Positions 24,213 through 32,988 of a stretch of DNA of 64,000 nt are shown in pieces. The position numbers were made by a program, and so were the translations under genes. Within the stretch, counting starts at the first letter, position 1, and each line of letters begins with the position of its first letter. The notes under the pieces were generated by a model. That model worked only from the letters and a program-made list of their open reading frames with translations. It had not been told where the DNA came from and ran no database searches. This DNA is from Sphingobacteriales bacterium (GTDB lineage: Bacteria > Bacteroidota > Bacteroidia > Chitinophagales > Chitinophagaceae), in the NCBI GenBank assembly GCA_012270485.1, contig JAAXIF010000065.1:224959-288958 (forward strand), written 5' to 3'.

Positions 24213-24965
24213 ATGGAATATAATACTTCGAGAAGTTATCTGGGAATGCGTGAATATGGTCGTCATGTACATAAAATGGTGGACTATTTACTGACCATTG
24301 AAGACCGCGACAAAAGACAGCAACAGACACAGGCTGTTATAGAATTGATGGGCTTTTTAAACCCACATTTGAAGAATGTGGAAGATTTCAGACATAAATT
24401 ATGGGATCATCTCTTTTTTATCAGTGATTTTAAACTGGATGTGGATAGTCCGTACCCTATTCCTACCAAAGAAACCTATAAACTGAAACCTGATCCCTTA
24501 CCTTATCCTAAAAGGCATCCTAAATATGCACACTTAGGTAAGAACCTGGAAGTGGTGATTGATAAAGCATTGAAAGAAGAAGATCCGGAGAAGAAAGCAG
24601 GTTTTGCGCATGCCATTGCTTATTATATGAAACTGGCATATAGCAACTGGCATAAAGAGTTGGTGCATGATGATGCCATTAGAACCGAACTCAACAGCAT
24701 CACCGGTGGAGAACTGGAATTCAGCAATACTCCATATATCAAACATCGCAATCAGAATTTTGAACGTGATGAATATAGTAGTGGTGGTCGTGGTGGTCGC
24801 TGGCAGCAAAATTTTGGCGGACGTAACAATCGCAACAATAGTGGTGGCGGTGGACGCAATAACGGCGGCGGTAGAAACAATAACAACCGTAATAATGGCG
24901 GGGGAGGCAGAAACAATAATAACCGCAATATCAATGGCGGGGGCCAATTCAAAAAAAGATACTAA
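24213..24965 (+). CDS. DUF4290 family protein with Gly/Asn/Arg-rich tail
   Basis: 250 residues. Residues 1-190 are the DUF4290 domain of Bacteroidota: MEYNTSRSYLGMREYGRHVHKMVDYL, GFLNPHLKNVEDFRHKLWDHLFFISDF, YPIPTKETYKLKP, YPKRHPKYAHLGKNLE, KKAGFAHAIAYYMKLAYSNWHKE. The last about 60 residues are almost only Gly, Asn and Arg (RGGRWQQNFGGRNNRNN, then GGGGRNN/NNNNRNN repeats), encoded by a GGYGGN/AAYAAY-rich stretch. No function is known; a position in front of murA is conserved in the phylum, so a role in cell-wall growth or its timing is possible. RG/RN-rich tails commonly bind RNA. Confidence 0.85.
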   Translation: MEYNTSRSYLGMREYGRHVHKMVDYLLTIEDRDKRQQQTQAVIELMGFLNPHLKNVEDFRHKLWDHLFFISDFKLDVDSPYPIPTKETYKLKPDPLPYPKRHPKYAHLGKNLEVVIDKALKEEDPEKKAGFAHAIAYYMKLAYSNWHKELVHDDAIRTELNSITGGELEFSNTPYIKHRNQNFERDEYSSGGRGGRWQQNFGGRNNRNNSGGGGRNNGGGRNNNNRNNGGGGRNNNNRNINGGGQFKKRY

Positions 24966-24985
24966 TCAGATCTTCCAATATAGAG

Positions 24986-25010
24986 AAAGTCCACCAAGTG
25001 GACTTTTTTT
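24986..25010 (+). terminator. Intrinsic terminator after the DUF4290 gene
   Basis: AAAGTCCAC-CAA-GTGGACTTT followed by TTTT. Full Rho-independent form. So murA must have its own promoter. Confidence 0.88.
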
Positions 25011-25055
25011 ATGGCTATCCATCAGACAATAAAAAAAATCACGGCGGCGTTTTAT

Positions 25056-25063
25056 TACATTCG
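25056..25063 (+). promoter_or_regulatory. Possible -7 box TACATTCG of murA
   Basis: One mismatch to TAnnTTTG, 26 nt before the murA ATG (25090). Confidence 0.35.
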
Positions 25064-25089
25064 TGTCAACAAGCAATCAAACCAATTGT

Positions 25090-26397
25090 ATGAGTTCCTT
25101 TGAAGTTCGCGGTGGTAATCGTTTACAAGGTGAGATCATCCCACAAGGTGCTAAGAATGAAGCATTACAGATTCTCTCTGCGGTTTTATTGACCGACGGA
25201 GAGATGATCATTTCCAATATTCCGGATATTTTGGATGTGAATCTGCTTATAGAACTACTGAGTGATATGGGCGTAAAAACCGCTCGTATCAACGATGATA
25301 CGTATAGCTTTCGCGCAGATGATGTGAATATTGATTATTTATCTTCAGCAGAATTCAGAAAAAAAGGAGGAAGATTAAGAGGTAGTGTGATGTTGGCGGG
25401 ACCGATGTTAGCGCGTTTCAAAAAAGCCTATATACCCAAACCCGGTGGTGATAAAATTGGAAGAAGAAGATTGGATACCCATATCATTGGATTTGAAAAA
25501 CTGGGAGCCCAATTTGAATTTGATGAAGACAATAGTTGCTTCAAATTAACAGCTCCATCTTTACGCGGCACTTATATGCTATTGGATGAACCTTCGGTAA
25601 CAGGAACTGCAAATATTGTAATGGCAGCTGTATTGGCAGAAGGTACTACACAAATTTACAATGCAGCCTGCGAGCCATATCTTCAACAATTGTGTACCAT
25701 GCTCAATCGAATGGGCGCTAAGATCAGTGGTATTGGAAGTAATTTATTAATCATTGAAGGAGTTACTACATTAAATGGGACTGCGCATCGCATGCTACCC
25801 GATATGATTGAGATCGGTAGTTTTATTGGTTTGGCTGCCATGACACAAAGTGAACTCACCATTAAAAATGCAGGTGTGGATCATTTGGGAATCATTCCTG
25901 AAAAATTCGGACAACTAGGCATCGCTTTAGATATTCATGGAGATGATATCCATGTACCACAACAGGATGTATATGAAATACAAACTTATCTCGATGGTGG
26001 TATCCTCACCATTTCAGACCACCCCTGGCCCGGTTTTACGCCTGATCTGTTGAGCATTGTTTTGGTAGTAGCCACACAAGCAAGAGGTAGTGTATTGGTG
26101 CACCAGAAAATGTTTGAGAGCAGATTATTTTTTGTAGATAAACTCATTGATATGGGTGCACAGATCATTCTTTGTGACCCACATCGTGCAACTGTAATTG
26201 GATTGGGCAGAAAAAATAATTTGAGAGGTATTACTATGAGCAGTCCGGATATTCGTGCCGGACAAGCATTGCTGATTGCTGCTTTGAGCGCAGAAGGTAA
26301 GAGTACCATTCAAAATATTGAACAGATCGACAGGGGCTATCAAAAAATTGATGAAAGATTGAGAAATATCGGTGCCGATATTCGAAGAATTATATAA
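25090..26397 (+). CDS. murA: UDP-N-acetylglucosamine 1-carboxyvinyltransferase MurA (Asp-type)
   Basis: First committed step of peptidoglycan synthesis: transfers enolpyruvate from PEP to UDP-GlcNAc. 435 residues from the ATG at 25090 (the longer frame from the GTG at 25063 includes the promoter). FEVRGGNRLQGEIIPQGAKNEALQIL at the start, GSVMLAGPMLAR, then KPGGDKIGRRRLDTH, LLDEPSVTGTANIVMAAVLAEG, AARGDIHG-like turn, and DIRAGQALLIAALSAEGKS at the end. Asp121 replaces the usual Cys (Cys115 of E. coli) in the catalytic loop; Asp MurA of mycobacteria and chlamydiae is active but not alkylated by fosfomycin, so insensitivity is expected. Follows DUF4290 after a terminator. Confidence 0.96.
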   Translation: MSSFEVRGGNRLQGEIIPQGAKNEALQILSAVLLTDGEMIISNIPDILDVNLLIELLSDMGVKTARINDDTYSFRADDVNIDYLSSAEFRKKGGRLRGSVMLAGPMLARFKKAYIPKPGGDKIGRRRLDTHIIGFEKLGAQFEFDEDNSCFKLTAPSLRGTYMLLDEPSVTGTANIVMAAVLAEGTTQIYNAACEPYLQQLCTMLNRMGAKISGIGSNLLIIEGVTTLNGTAHRMLPDMIEIGSFIGLAAMTQSELTIKNAGVDHLGIIPEKFGQLGIALDIHGDDIHVPQQDVYEIQTYLDGGILTISDHPWPGFTPDLLSIVLVVATQARGSVLVHQKMFESRLFFVDKLIDMGAQIILCDPHRATVIGLGRKNNLRGITMSSPDIRAGQALLIAALSAEGKSTIQNIEQIDRGYQKIDERLRNIGADIRRII

Positions 26398-26403
26398 TAC
26401 TAT

Positions 26404-26841
26404 TTAGCGTGAAGGTAGTTTTACAATCGATATCCAATATTCTTCAATGCTGCGTATCACTTCCATAAACTTATCCAAATCAACCGGTTTGATGACGTAA
26501 CTGTTGGCATGATTCAAATAAGATTCTTGCACATCCGATTCTGCAGATGAAGTAGTGAGCATAATGACAGGAATGCTCTTTAATATGGGATCATTTTTCA
26601 ATTCATGTAACACTTCTTTGCCATCTACCTTGGGCAAATTGATGTCCAGCAAAATGATATCCGGTGTCTGCACATCTGCATATGCTGCTTCTTTTTTCAA
26701 GTAGGCCAACGCTTCTTCCCCATCTCGCACCACACGTATATGATTCCTGATCTTAGCTTCTTTAAAAGCTTCAATGGTCAGTCGAATATCCCCCTCATTG
26801 TCTTCAACGAGAAGAATTTCCAAGTCCTCAAACGCAGACAT
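26404..26841 (-). CDS. Single-domain response regulator (Rcp1-like receiver)
   Basis: 145 residues, one receiver domain and no output domain. ILLVEDNEGDIRLTIEAF with acidic Asp pair, the phosphorylated Asp in DIILLDINLPKVDG, the Thr in IPVIMLTTSS and the Lys in NSYVIKPVDLDKF. Similar to the Rcp1-type regulators that follow phytochrome-type kinases. The start lies 11 nt after the kinase stop, on the same strand, so it is very likely its partner. Without an output domain it may act by phosphorelay or protein binding. Confidence 0.93.
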   Translation of the reverse strand: MSAFEDLEILLVEDNEGDIRLTIEAFKEAKIRNHIRVVRDGEEALAYLKKEAAYADVQTPDIILLDINLPKVDGKEVLHELKNDPILKSIPVIMLTTSSAESDVQESYLNHANSYVIKPVDLDKFMEVIRSIEEYWISIVKLPSR

Positions 26842-26852
26842 ATCTTTTTTAT

Positions 26853-29800
26853 TTAAATGTTTGATATTTTAGGTAAGCTGAAATAAAAAGTACTTCCTTT
26901 TCCTTCTTCAGAAGCTACCCATATTTCACCATGATGCCTTTCTACGATCTTTTTACAAATGGCTAGTCCAATTCCTGTGCCGGAATAATTATCAATCGAA
27001 TGTAAGCGTTGAAAAACTACAAAGATCTTTTCAAAATACCTTGGATTGATGCCTATTCCATTGTCTTTAACAAAGAAGACAAATCTGTTGGCTTCTTCTG
27101 TACATCCAATTTCAACGACCGGGGGTTTGTCGCTTTTATATTTCAATGCATTACCAATCAGGTTTTGCATCAACTGCTGTAACTGAGATGTATTTCCCTG
27201 TATGCTAGGTAATTGATCTACACGTAAAATTATCTTTTCTTTTTCAAATCTGGACTCAAATATTTGTACTACATTTTTTACCAAACCGTTCATATCCACC
27301 AGCTGAAACGGCTCATTTACGGTTCCTACTCTTGAATAAGAGAGTAAATCCAGTATCAAACGTTTCATTCTCTCTGCCCCACCTACCGCAAAATCGATAT
27401 ACTCTCTGGCTTTTTCATCCAGCCCTGCTGAATATTGGCGATCTAACAGTTGTAAGAAACTACTTACCATCCTCAAAGGCTCCTGCAAATCATGTGACGC
27501 TACGTAGGCAAAGCGCTCCAACTCTCTGTTAGACGTCATGAGTTCAGTAGCTCTTTTTTCCAATACCTGGTTTAACTCCTGTAACTGCTGTTCTGATTGT
27601 TTTAATGCAGAGATATCTTGTGTAGAACCAATCATGCGAATAGCGATGCCTTCTTTGTTCCTGATTACATAACCCCTGTCATATACAAAAGCATAAGAGC
27701 CATCCATTTTTTCAAACCGATATTCATCTTCCCAAAATTGATCTCTGGTTTCTTCTAATAGCTTTCTTCTTTTTTCAACTACTCTTTCTACATCTTCCGG
27801 ATGTACATGCTTACGCCAAAAGTCATTATCATTAGAAGCTTCTTCTGTATTATATCCAAATAGTTTTTGTAACCCATCTCCTGAACGTACTACAACATGT
27901 GTACGCATGTCCCAATCCCAAATAGCATCGCTGGTGGCTTTAGCAACCAATTCATAACGTTCATTCGTTCTTCTGATCAGCGTTTCAGATTTTTTTCGTT
28001 CTGAAATGTCTCTGATGAATGCACAAAAGAATTCTTCACTTTCCTGTTTAATGGGTAATACAGTGAGTTCTATGGGAAACATGGTTCCTTCTCGGTTAAT
28101 GGCATTCAACTCTAACAAGACATTCAATGCCGGACCATTTCTTGTTACCTTATATTGTTCCATTCCATGATCATGCATATGCCGATAAGGCTCAGGAATA
28201 ATAATAGACGATAATCTTCTGCCCATTACTTCTTCCTGCTTCCAACCAAATATCTTTTCTGCCTGAGGATTCCAGAACGTAACCATTCCTTCAGGGTCAA
28301 TACAAATAATGGCATCCAATGCAGCATTCATGATCAGCCTTCTCTTCTCCTCACTATCCCGCATCAAAGCATCTGTCTTCCTTCTTTCACTTACATCTCT
28401 TTCAATAGCTACCCAATGGGTATACCACCCTGATTCATTGGTAACCGGGGCAACCGTAAAATTGTTCCAAAAAGGCTCTCCATTTTTTTTATAGTTCAAC
28501 ACTTCTATTTCACAAGGTTGCCAATTTTTTAAAGCGTCTTTTAAACGAGCTAATTCATTTTTATCGGTATCCGGACCTTGCAATATTCTAGGTGTTTTGC
28601 CAACTACTTCTTCTGCTGCGTATCCTGTCATTCGCGTAAATGCCTGATTCACATAAAGGATTTTAGGTCCTTCCCCTTCAATAGGTTTAGCCTCTGTAAT
28701 CAAAATAGCATCGTTGGTATTGGTAATCACCATATCCATTAACCTGAGTCGCTCTTCTTCTTCTTTCTTTTTGGTAATATCTGTTTGAATGGCAATATAC
28801 TGATAGGGCTTACCTTCCTCATTTAGAAATGGAACGATGGTAGTATCCACCCAATAATAGGTTCCTGATTTGGCTTTATTCTTTAACTCTCCACGCCATA
28901 CTTTTCCATGAGCGATGGTAACCCATAAATCTCTTAAGAACGCTTTAGTATGGTATCCTGAATTGATGAGACGATGATCTTGCCCAACCAATTCTTCACG
29001 GCTATACCCTGATATTTTACAGAAATTATCATTCACAAATTGAATGCTCCCCTTTTGATCTGTAATGGCTACAATACTTGATTGATCTAAAGCAAACTTA
29101 TAATCGGATACTTCTTTAAACGCATTTCTAAGTGCAGTTTCACTTCTCAATCGCTCTGTAATGTCATTGATCAACACCAATACACAAGCTCTATTATTAA
29201 ACTCAATATGATGTGCTGTAATCTCTACATCGATGAGTGTTCTATCTTTTTTATAGTGGCGCCAAATACCTTTGTGTGTTAGAATATCTCCCTCCTTAAA
29301 TCTGGTTGCCTGTTCTAGTTTCTTCCAATCTTCCATTGGTCTAATATCTCTGATCGTAATATGCGAAAACTCTTCTCTGCTATAACCATAATGTTTAACA
29401 GCAGCATTGTTTACTTCCAGAAATTTGAAAGAGTATTCTTCATAAATCCACATCGGCATAGGATTCTCATAAAACAGCTGACGATAACGCTCTTCTGCCT
29501 TTTTAGAATCTGTGATATCCGTATAAAAAATCGTGATCCCGCCATCCGAAGAGGGATAAATTCGGTTTTCAAACCATCGTTTCCAGGGTGGATAATACTC
29601 CTGCATAACAATCGGTTCCCTTTCCTTCATTACTTTATGATAATTCCAATAAAAAGGCTGACCTACACCTTCAGGAAATAAGGTCCAGATATGTTTGCCT
29701 ATCAGGTCTTCCGGTTTATGACCATTAAGCATTGCCGCACCTCGTTCATTTACATAGGTATAATTCCAATTGGTGTCTAATGCCACAAAACCATCAGAGA

Positions 29801-30278
29801 TACTTGTTAGTATATTAGACATGAGTAACCTTGTTTTTTCAAGGTGGTCATCCAATGTTTTTTGTTTGAAGATCCTATCAGAAATATCTTCTACCGAATT
29901 GATGATTTGAATTACATTGCCTGCCCCGTCTAGTACCGGCGTATTAACAACTTTCCAATAGCGTTCTAAAAAATTACCCGTACCATCATTTAAAGGAATA
30001 TCATACCGCAATTCATCAACCTGATTGGTTTGTTTCAGGCGAATAGCTTCGTCAAATAGATTTAATAGCAACTGTTTACTTTCTTTTGTATCGATGCCCG
30101 GTGTATCCGGAAAAACGGTAAAGACCGGTTTCCCTACTATATGCTCTTTCTCGGTAAATGTTGCTTGTAAATAGGCTTTATTGGCAGATATAATGGTATA
30201 AACAGGGACATCGGGTTGCAAGAAAAGATACATCCCGGGCAGGTTATCAAAAACAGATTGAAATTCTTGTATGGTCAT
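26853..30278 (-). CDS. Cytoplasmic multi-PAS sensor histidine kinase (7 PAS domains)
   Basis: About 1141 residues from the ATG at 30276-30278. No transmembrane helix or signal peptide, so cytoplasmic. Seven PAS/PAC units in tandem: about 1-130, 150-265, 270-385, 400-520, 525-650, 655-775 and 785-905, each with the Fxx(N)xAF/VN...TGY or GK core and a closing DITxRK/DISERK. Then a HisKA domain with phospho-His in ASHDLQEPLRMV and a HATPase_c (N box LMQNLIGNALKYKS, G1 FVKDNGIGIN, G2 YSGTGIGLAICKKI). PAS5 reads GKTPRILQG where LOV domains have NCRFLQ, so it lacks the photo-active Cys. Which PAS binds a ligand cannot be told. Operon with the receiver at 26404. Confidence 0.93.
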   Translation of the reverse strand: MTIQEFQSVFDNLPGMYLFLQPDVPVYTIISANKAYLQATFTEKEHIVGKPVFTVFPDTPGIDTKESKQLLLNLFDEAIRLKQTNQVDELRYDIPLNDGTGNFLERYWKVVNTPVLDGAGNVIQIINSVEDISDRIFKQKTLDDHLEKTRLLMSNILTSISDGFVALDTNWNYTYVNERGAAMLNGHKPEDLIGKHIWTLFPEGVGQPFYWNYHKVMKEREPIVMQEYYPPWKRWFENRIYPSSDGGITIFYTDITDSKKAEERYRQLFYENPMPMWIYEEYSFKFLEVNNAAVKHYGYSREEFSHITIRDIRPMEDWKKLEQATRFKEGDILTHKGIWRHYKKDRTLIDVEITAHHIEFNNRACVLVLINDITERLRSETALRNAFKEVSDYKFALDQSSIVAITDQKGSIQFVNDNFCKISGYSREELVGQDHRLINSGYHTKAFLRDLWVTIAHGKVWRGELKNKAKSGTYYWVDTTIVPFLNEEGKPYQYIAIQTDITKKKEEEERLRLMDMVITNTNDAILITEAKPIEGEGPKILYVNQAFTRMTGYAAEEVVGKTPRILQGPDTDKNELARLKDALKNWQPCEIEVLNYKKNGEPFWNNFTVAPVTNESGWYTHWVAIERDVSERRKTDALMRDSEEKRRLIMNAALDAIICIDPEGMVTFWNPQAEKIFGWKQEEVMGRRLSSIIIPEPYRHMHDHGMEQYKVTRNGPALNVLLELNAINREGTMFPIELTVLPIKQESEEFFCAFIRDISERKKSETLIRRTNERYELVAKATSDAIWDWDMRTHVVVRSGDGLQKLFGYNTEEASNDNDFWRKHVHPEDVERVVEKRRKLLEETRDQFWEDEYRFEKMDGSYAFVYDRGYVIRNKEGIAIRMIGSTQDISALKQSEQQLQELNQVLEKRATELMTSNRELERFAYVASHDLQEPLRMVSSFLQLLDRQYSAGLDEKAREYIDFAVGGAERMKRLILDLLSYSRVGTVNEPFQLVDMNGLVKNVVQIFESRFEKEKIILRVDQLPSIQGNTSQLQQLMQNLIGNALKYKSDKPPVVEIGCTEEANRFVFFVKDNGIGINPRYFEKIFVVFQRLHSIDNYSGTGIGLAICKKIVERHHGEIWVASEEGKGSTFYFSLPKISNI

Positions 30279-30385
30279 TGCAATCGTTACTATGAAATTT
30301 GAAAAGAAAACCCGCGGATCAAAAGAAACAATCGTCAATATAAAACATTTTACTCATTCAACGAAATTGTTCAATACTGTACCGC

Positions 30386-30393
30386 TAATTTTG
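30386..30393 (+). promoter_or_regulatory. -7 box TAATTTTG of the nitroreductase gene, 4 nt from the start codon
   Basis: TAATTTTG, then CAAC and the ATG at 30398. TTG at 30367-30369 lies 16 nt upstream, slightly short of the usual spacer. Predicts a leaderless mRNA. Confidence 0.6.
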
Positions 30394-30397
30394 CAAC

Positions 30398-30973
30398 ATG
30401 AGCACACTCGAAAAAATTATTCGCGAAAGAAGAAGCGTGAAGCCTTCTTTGATGAATGGGAAAAAAATAATTCCATCTATTATCCAGCAGCTGTTAGCGC
30501 TGGCAGACTGGGCGCCTACACATGGCAGAACCGAACCTTGGCGTTTTATTGTTTTTAGTGGAAATGGGTTAGCGCAGTTTTCGCAACAACACGCCGATTT
30601 ATATAAAAATCATACGCCTGAAGAAAGTTTTACCAATGCCAAGTATCAGAATATCATCCACAATGCTGAAAAAGCTTCGCATCTTATTGCCGTGTACATG
30701 AAAAGACAGGCAAGTCAAAAAATTCCACTCATAGAAGAGATTGCTGCTACTGCTGCTGCCATTGAACATATTTTACTAGGTGCGCAAGAACAGGGAATTG
30801 CTGCACTTTGGAGTACCGGAGGTATGACTTATCATAACAGCATGAAACAATTATTAGGACTTGAAGAACATGATCAGATGATGGGGCTGATCTATCTCGG
30901 ATATTCCGATGAGCCTAGTCCCCCCGCCAAAAGAAATATTGCACTATCAGAAAAAACGGTCTGGAAGGATTAA
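30398..30973 (+). CDS. Nitroreductase family protein (YdjA-like)
   Basis: 191 residues. IIRERRSVKPSLMNGKK at the start and APTHGRTEPWRFIVFSG contain the FMN-binding Arg pair and the ThrHis of the small YdjA/DUF-type nitroreductases; EHILLGAQEQGIAALWSTGG and MMGLIYLGYSDEP close the fold. FMN-dependent NAD(P)H oxidoreductase of unknown substrate. Divergent from the multi-PAS kinase gene; the intergenic gap is 119 nt and contains the promoter with a 4-nt spacing to the ATG. Confidence 0.9.
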   Translation: MSTLEKIIRERRSVKPSLMNGKKIIPSIIQQLLALADWAPTHGRTEPWRFIVFSGNGLAQFSQQHADLYKNHTPEESFTNAKYQNIIHNAEKASHLIAVYMKRQASQKIPLIEEIAATAAAIEHILLGAQEQGIAALWSTGGMTYHNSMKQLLGLEEHDQMMGLIYLGYSDEPSPPAKRNIALSEKTVWKD

Positions 30974-31001
30974 GCCTTCTTAAAATTCTGTTTCTTTGCG
31001 C

Positions 31002-31577
31002 ATGCAGGAAAACAAAGGCAAGATCATCATTATTACAGCCCCTTCGGGATCGGGTAAGACATCGATTACGCATTATCTGTTGAATAAGTATCCTCAACTT
31101 TGTTTTTCTATCTCCGCTACCACACGTTCTCCGAGAGGGAATGAGCAAAATGGTGTTGAATATTATTTCTTATCTGTGGAGGCATTTCAGTCCAAGATCA
31201 ACGAACACGCATTCATTGAATGGGAAATGGTGTATGAGGGAAAGTATTATGGTACTCTCAAAGCAGAACTGGAACGCATTTGGAACGAAAATCGTGTGCC
31301 GGTTTTAGATATTGATGTGAAAGGTGCTATCCATGTACAAGGTGAGTTCCCCGGAAAATGTTTGTCGATTTTTATTCAACCCCCATCTGTAGAAGAGCTG
31401 AAAAGAAGACTGGAAAGCAGGGGAACAGAAACTGCTGAAAGTATTGCCACACGGGTAAACAAAGCCAGTTATGAGTTGTCATTCAATCATCATTTTCATC
31501 ATATTGTAGTGAATGATGAATTGGATAAAGCCTGTACCCAAACAGAACAGCTCATCAAAGAATTCTTAGGTTGGTAA
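31002..31577 (+). CDS. gmk: Guanylate kinase
   Basis: Phosphorylates GMP to GDP. 191 residues from the ATG at 31002 (a TTG at 30996 is two codons earlier). P-loop GKIIIITAPSGSGKTSI, GMP-binding SISATTRSPRGNEQNGVEYYF, EWEMVYEGKYYGTLKAELER, DIDVKGAIHVQGEFPGKCLSIFI. TTTCTTTG lies 3 nt before the ATG, close to a -7 box with a mismatch at position two. Follows the nitroreductase by 28 nt, so could also be co-transcribed with it. Confidence 0.96.
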   Translation: MQENKGKIIIITAPSGSGKTSITHYLLNKYPQLCFSISATTRSPRGNEQNGVEYYFLSVEAFQSKINEHAFIEWEMVYEGKYYGTLKAELERIWNENRVPVLDIDVKGAIHVQGEFPGKCLSIFIQPPSVEELKRRLESRGTETAESIATRVNKASYELSFNHHFHHIVVNDELDKACTQTEQLIKEFLGW

Positions 31578-31619
31578 GACAGTTTTCCTGAAATTTAAGG
31601 TTCAGCAACAAACTACATT

Positions 31620-32438
31620 ATGTCATTTCAGAACAGAACCGTTTTTATTACCGGCGCCAGCAGAGGTATCGGTAAAGCTATTGCCCTGCGTTTAGCCAAA
31701 GAAAAAGCCAACATTGTTGTTGCTGCCAAAAGTGTAGAAGAAGACCCCAGACTTGGCGGCACCATTTTTTCAGCTGCTGAAGAAATTGAAAAAGCCGGTG
31801 GTAAAGCATTGGCGGTACAAGTAGACATTCGTCATGAAGATCAAATTCAGGCTGCTGTTGAAAAAGCAGTAGCAAAGTTTGGAGGTATTGATGTTGTGAT
31901 CAACAATGCTTCGGCTATTCAATTAACCCCCACAGAACAAACTGATACCAAACGCTTTGACTTAATGCACAGCATCAATGTCAGAGGTACTTTTCTGGTT
32001 GTCAAAAACTGTTTACCATGGCTTAAAAAAGGTAAAAATCCACATATCATAACCTTATCACCACCCATTAGTCTGGAACCCAAATGGATGGGTGGACATA
32101 TTGCCTATACGCTCACCAAATACAATATGAGTATGTTGGCCTTGGGTTGGGCTGCAGAATTTAAAGGGATGGGCATCGCCTCCAATGCACTATGGCCCAG
32201 AACTACGATTGATACGGCAGCTGTCCGTAATCTGCTGGGAGGGGAAGCTTTAGCAAAAATGAGTCGTACCCCCGAGATCATTGCTGATTCTATTTATTAT
32301 ATCCTTCAAAAAACGGCTGATCAGTGTAGTGGCAATACTTTTATTGATGAACAGGTGCTGGCTGCTGAAGGTATTACAGATTTGGATCAATACGCAGTTG
32401 TGCCGGGCGGAATGTTGTACAATGACCTATTTATCTAA
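31620..32438 (+). CDS. SDR family oxidoreductase (HSDL2-like)
   Basis: 272 residues, classical short-chain dehydrogenase. TVFITGASRGIGKAIALRLAKE (NAD(P)-binding TGxxxGIG), then VEEDPRLGGTIFSAAEEIEKAGG, NNASAIQL, and the catalytic Tyr-Lys in HIAYTLTKYNMSML with Ser in ITLSPPISL. The insert of DPRLGGTI and LWPRTTIDTAAVRNLL are features of the HSDL2 group, whose physiological substrate is unresolved (fatty-acid related in animals). Same strand as gmk with a 42-nt gap. Confidence 0.88.
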   Translation: MSFQNRTVFITGASRGIGKAIALRLAKEKANIVVAAKSVEEDPRLGGTIFSAAEEIEKAGGKALAVQVDIRHEDQIQAAVEKAVAKFGGIDVVINNASAIQLTPTEQTDTKRFDLMHSINVRGTFLVVKNCLPWLKKGKNPHIITLSPPISLEPKWMGGHIAYTLTKYNMSMLALGWAAEFKGMGIASNALWPRTTIDTAAVRNLLGGEALAKMSRTPEIIADSIYYILQKTADQCSGNTFIDEQVLAAEGITDLDQYAVVPGGMLYNDLFI

Positions 32439-32505
32439 GTTTATGCAGATTTAAGGCGATTCGTTATTGAATCTGATCAAAACTGGGTATTATTACATAC
32501 CCCTT

Positions 32506-32988
32506 ATGCGAACCATTACTCTGCTTACCACTTTGCTGGTCATTTTGACCACTTATGCCCCTGCGCAATATCATGGCAGATGTGGCAGTTTTAGATACAC
32601 CATTAATGGCCAACTAGCCAGTTCCGTAGAAACAAATAACATCATTACTAAAACCTATTATTCCATTGATCAAAAAAAGGGGTATATCTGGTTTTGGAAG
32701 GAAATTTCTGAGCCCGGAAATCAACAGGTAAATGAATTCTTGACATTGTGGGCAAGGTTATCTGACATAGACACTTCTTGTATTGAAGCATTGATAGCAG
32801 ATCCTTCAACACTCAAAGTTCGATTGTCACAAAAACAAAATTTCTTCTTTGCTACAACATATGTACAACAAAAAAAAGGACCCTCATATGGGGTCCGTAA
32901 TGATATTTTAATACCTTTTAAAAATATAGATGCTGCTACCGATTTCTTAAATCAACTCAAGCTTCAAATTCCTATCAGGAATTACTAA
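32506..32988 (+). CDS. Hypothetical secreted protein, convergent with lysS
   Basis: About 160 residues, not recognised. ATG at 32506 (frame open to a TTG at 32467). Signal peptide MRTITLLTTLLVILTTYAPA, cleavage around APA-QYHGR. The mature part has two Cys (GRCGS, TSCIEA), and a C-terminal segment IPFKNIDAATDFLNQLKLQIP. The stop codon (32986-32988) overlaps the lysS stop (32985-32987) on the other strand, so the two mRNAs necessarily overlap; no hairpin lies between them. Confidence 0.65.
   Translation: MRTITLLTTLLVILTTYAPAQYHGRCGSFRYTINGQLASSVETNNIITKTYYSIDQKKGYIWFWKEISEPGNQQVNEFLTLWARLSDIDTSCIEALIADPSTLKVRLSQKQNFFFATTYVQQKKGPSYGVRNDILIPFKNIDAATDFLNQLKLQIPIRNY

Noticed and set aside
24534..24952. 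Long open frames antisense to the Gly/Asn-rich end of the DUF4290 gene
   Set aside because: Poly-Leu/Pro or Ile/Thr/Val strings are artefacts of reading the repetitive codons on the other strand.
28560..28640. PAS5 of the kinase as a LOV photoreceptor
   Set aside because: The photo-active Cys of the NCRFLQ motif is Pro in GKTPRILQG.
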